The position numbers and the translations under genes were made by a program. From Candidatus Cloacimonadota bacterium (lineage in GTDB: Bacteria > Cloacimonadota > Cloacimonadia > Cloacimonadales > TCS61), in contig DAOUVH010000033.1 in assembly GCA_030667725.1 (NCBI GenBank), positions 1-8,413 of the forward strand: a DNA stretch of 8,413 nt. The letters are read 5' to 3'. A model generated the notes under the pieces. It made no database searches, had not been told where the DNA came from, and saw nothing but the letters and a program-made list of their open reading frames with translations. Below are positions 6,685 through 8,413 of this stretch, in pieces (the first letter of the stretch is position 1; every line of letters starts with the position of its first letter).

Positions 6685-7632
6685 ATGAGAAATTATAAAT
6701 TAAATATTAAAAAGATTGCAGTATTGACTGCATTAATAATTCCACTGTTTTTATTCTCACAAGAACTAAATTACAAATTAGAAAAACCTCAGAAACTCTT
6801 TGTGGGCACTCCTTTCAAATTACATATTAATATCTCTTCAGCAGTTTCAGACAGCATTTTTTCAACCCAAAATGATACTCTTGATATTTTCATTTTAAAG
6901 AATATTGAATCGGCTGAAGAAATCAATGATGAGATTAAAACTACATTGTTAGATTTAACCTATCAACCCTTTGATACTGGTGAATTCACATTTCCGGAAC
7001 TTGAGTTTGCAGTTAAAACTGCTGATAGCCTGGAAATACTCAAAACAAAAGAATTCATCCTAAATATAGAATCTGTTATAACTGACAGCACGGAAAGCAT
7101 AAAAGATATCGCTGCTCCTCTGGCAGTAAACTTAAAATTTCTTGATTACTTCATTCCGTTATTAATCATTATTCTCATCATTTTAGCTATAAAATATTTA
7201 ATCAACATAATTAGGAAATCTAAAAAAGAAATCTCTGAACCTGAGATCATAGATGATAGACCTGCATATATTATTGCTTTGGAATTGCTGAATAAATTAA
7301 AGAAAGAAGATCTATTAATAAAAAGAGATTTCTTAAATTTCTATTTCAGGATTTCATTAATTTTACGTCTATTTATTGAATTGCATTATAAGATAAATTC
7401 TGTTGAGATGACAACCAGCGAGATTCGAGCAAATCTGACATTGGATGATCATACTGAAAAATCTGAGATCCTCAAGTTTCTGGGGCAAGCAGATATGATA
7501 AAATTTGCCAAATTAATTCCCAAAAATACCGATTCTGAACTAGCTTTAACTTGGCTGGAGAATTATTTTAAATCTTTTGAAAAGTTTACAACTAACAAAA
7601 GCGAACAAAAACAAAGAAGGAATTCTGAATGA
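6685..7632 (+). CDS. BatD-like membrane protein
   Basis: The 315-residue protein has a signal peptide (about 1-26, ending LFLFSQ), a beta-rich periplasmic domain (about 27-150), one membrane helix (156-176) followed by a basic stretch, and a helical cytoplasmic domain with RPAYIIALELLNKL (192-205) and MTTSEI (242-247). That layout and the ...MTTxE segment fit BatD/DUF4381-type proteins. Its place between a DUF58 gene and batA supports this. It probably helps assemble or anchor the vWA proteins in the membrane; that role is inferred from context. The ATG at 6685 has no Shine-Dalgarno site, and the TGA of a six-codon frame starting at 6668 overlaps it as ATGA. The last ten or so codons lie inside an inverted repeat, giving a polar tail (SEQKQRRNSE) that looks added on. 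Confidence 0.75.
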   Translation: MRNYKLNIKKIAVLTALIIPLFLFSQELNYKLEKPQKLFVGTPFKLHINISSAVSDSIFSTQNDTLDIFILKNIESAEEINDEIKTTLLDLTYQPFDTGEFTFPELEFAVKTADSLEILKTKEFILNIESVITDSTESIKDIAAPLAVNLKFLDYFIPLLIIILIILAIKYLINIIRKSKKEISEPEIIDDRPAYIIALELLNKLKKEDLLIKRDFLNFYFRISLILRLFIELHYKINSVEMTTSEIRANLTLDDHTEKSEILKFLGQADMIKFAKLIPKNTDSELALTWLENYFKSFEKFTTNKSEQKQRRNSE

Positions 7633-7667
7633 TCCTTTCTTTTGTTAGTTATCGTTCGTTGTTAAAC
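7584..7667 (+). repeat. imperfect inverted repeat across the BatD-like/BatA junction
   Basis: The arms AACTAACAAAAG (7590-7601) and CTTTTGTTAGTT (7639-7650) are perfect 12-bp inverted copies. Outside them, GTTTACAAC (7584-7592) can instead pair with GTTGTTAAAC (7658-7667) with one bulged base, the right arm carrying an extra block of about ten bases. Inside, AAGGA (7617-7621) faces TCCTT (7633-7637), and the stop TGA at 7630 sits in the loop. The structure therefore covers the end of one gene and most of the 48-base spacer. No long U-tract follows. Confidence 0.75.
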
Positions 7668-7680
7668 AAGGTATTTTAAA

Positions 7681-8413
7681 ATGCTTGAATACGTCAATCC
7701 AAATTGGTTCTGGGCTCTTCTGATAATTATTTCATATCTTTTATATGAATTTTTAGTAATACGCAAGAGAAAGGTCAGATTGATCCACAGCCGTATTGAC
7801 CTGATCCGTTCAATCGCAGGCAGAAGCAGCTTGTTGCAATATGTTCCAATTATTATAAGAACACTCACAATAGTGCTTCTCATACTTGCTTTAGCTCGAC
7901 CTCGATTTGCACACAAGAAACAGCAGATCACCGGCAAAGGCATTGATATTATGCTGGCTATTGATGTTAGCGGAAGTATGAAAGCAGTTGATTTCAAACC
8001 TGTGAACAGGCTGGAAGCTGCTAAGAAAGTAGCAATAAGTTTTATCGAACACCGCAGAAACGATAGAATTGGGCTTATTGTTTTCTCTGAAAATGCCTTT
8101 ACTCAATGTCCGCTCACACTTGATTATAATATTCTCATGTCTATTATGGATAATGTATCAATAGATGAAAAAGCAAATGGAACAGCTATCGGTATGGGAC
8201 TTGCCACAGCAGTAGCTCGTCTGAAAGACTCCGAAGCAAAATCTAAAGTGATAATCCTCATCACGGACGGAAGAAATAATGCCGGTGAGATCGAACCTTT
8301 CGATGCTGCCGGACTTGCCTCAGCCTTTGATGTAAAAGTGTATCCGGTTGGAGTAGGCAGAAAAGGACTTGTAGATTATCCTGTGCAAACTGCTTTAGGA
8401 ATTCGTTATCAGA
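7681..8413 (+). CDS. batA: BatA-like von Willebrand factor A membrane protein, 3' end missing
   Basis: The frame runs open from the ATG at 7681 to the window edge, giving 244 residues, so the C-terminus (usually a final membrane helix) is not seen. Two membrane helices lie near residues 8-27 and 54-73, which anchor the protein with its vWA domain following. The metal-ion-dependent adhesion site is complete: D95-x-S97-x-S99 (DVSGS), T168 in NGTAIG, and D196 in ITDGRNN. The segments ALARPRF, RNDRIGLIVFSENAFTQCPLT and VKVYPVGVGRKG match BatA of the Bacteroides aerotolerance operon closely. Loss of such genes affects oxygen tolerance or stress survival in some bacteria, but the biochemical role is unsettled. 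A weak AAGG (7668-7671) nine bases upstream may serve as ribosome-binding site. BatB versus BatA is decided mainly by position and by the close sequence match, so the symbol is likely but not certain. Confidence 0.88.
   Translation, partial: MLEYVNPNWFWALLIIISYLLYEFLVIRKRKVRLIHSRIDLIRSIAGRSSLLQYVPIIIRTLTIVLLILALARPRFAHKKQQITGKGIDIMLAIDVSGSMKAVDFKPVNRLEAAKKVAISFIEHRRNDRIGLIVFSENAFTQCPLTLDYNILMSIMDNVSIDEKANGTAIGMGLATAVARLKDSEAKSKVIILITDGRNNAGEIEPFDAAGLASAFDVKVYPVGVGRKGLVDYPVQTALGIRYQ

Noticed and set aside
7662..7997. Antisense ORF of 111 codons opposite the batA start
   Set aside because: It mirrors the coding frame of a clear vWA membrane protein and has no family features; the other antisense frames in the window are rejected for the same reason.

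Overview
This is an AT-rich bacterial window with every gene on the + strand and very little spacing between genes. The gene set looks chromosomal and housekeeping: folate synthesis, UDP-sugar nucleotidyltransfer, ribosome silencing, arginyl-tRNA synthetase, then a MoxR/Bat module. I see no phage, transposase, CRISPR, tRNA or rRNA. The Bat module, the FSQ-type signal peptide and the short repeat-like spacers suggest a Gram-negative bacterium of the Bacteroidetes/Cloacimonadota/Marinimicrobia (FCB) kind. Clear Shine-Dalgarno sites before several genes argue against a typical Bacteroidetes. This placement is an inference from gene content and was not searched.

Positions 1-1122 hold the 3' part of folK, overlapping by one base (TAATG) with a short protein that matches only the uridylyltransferase half of GlmU. 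Positions 1123-1256 are a non-coding spacer with two diverged copies of a ~40-bp sequence and, at its end, a good ribosome-binding site. Positions 1257-4197 are a tight run: a HIT-family hydrolase/phosphorylase, a membrane-anchored LytR_C protein overlapping it by 20 bases, RsfS, and ArgRS. The ArgRS has an intact KMSK loop but an unusual sequence where the HIGH motif should be. A YfcE-like metallophosphoesterase follows at 4211-4708.

From 4759 to the right edge lies a Bat (aerotolerance-type) module: MoxR AAA+ ATPase, DUF58 protein, a BatD-like membrane protein and a BatA-like von Willebrand factor A protein cut off by the window end. In such modules MoxR is thought to act as a chaperone-like ATPase on the vWA/DUF58 partners at the inner membrane. 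All three junctions inside this module carry a different small repeat: a GATTAGG heptamer array, an 18-bp perfect palindrome, and a large imperfect inverted repeat that also encodes the tail of the BatD-like protein.

I do not see a clearly new multi-gene system. The points most worth a second look are the variant HIGH motif of ArgRS, the stand-alone GlmU half, the repeat-bearing junctions of the Bat module, and the phosphoesterase lacking the usual GN motif.
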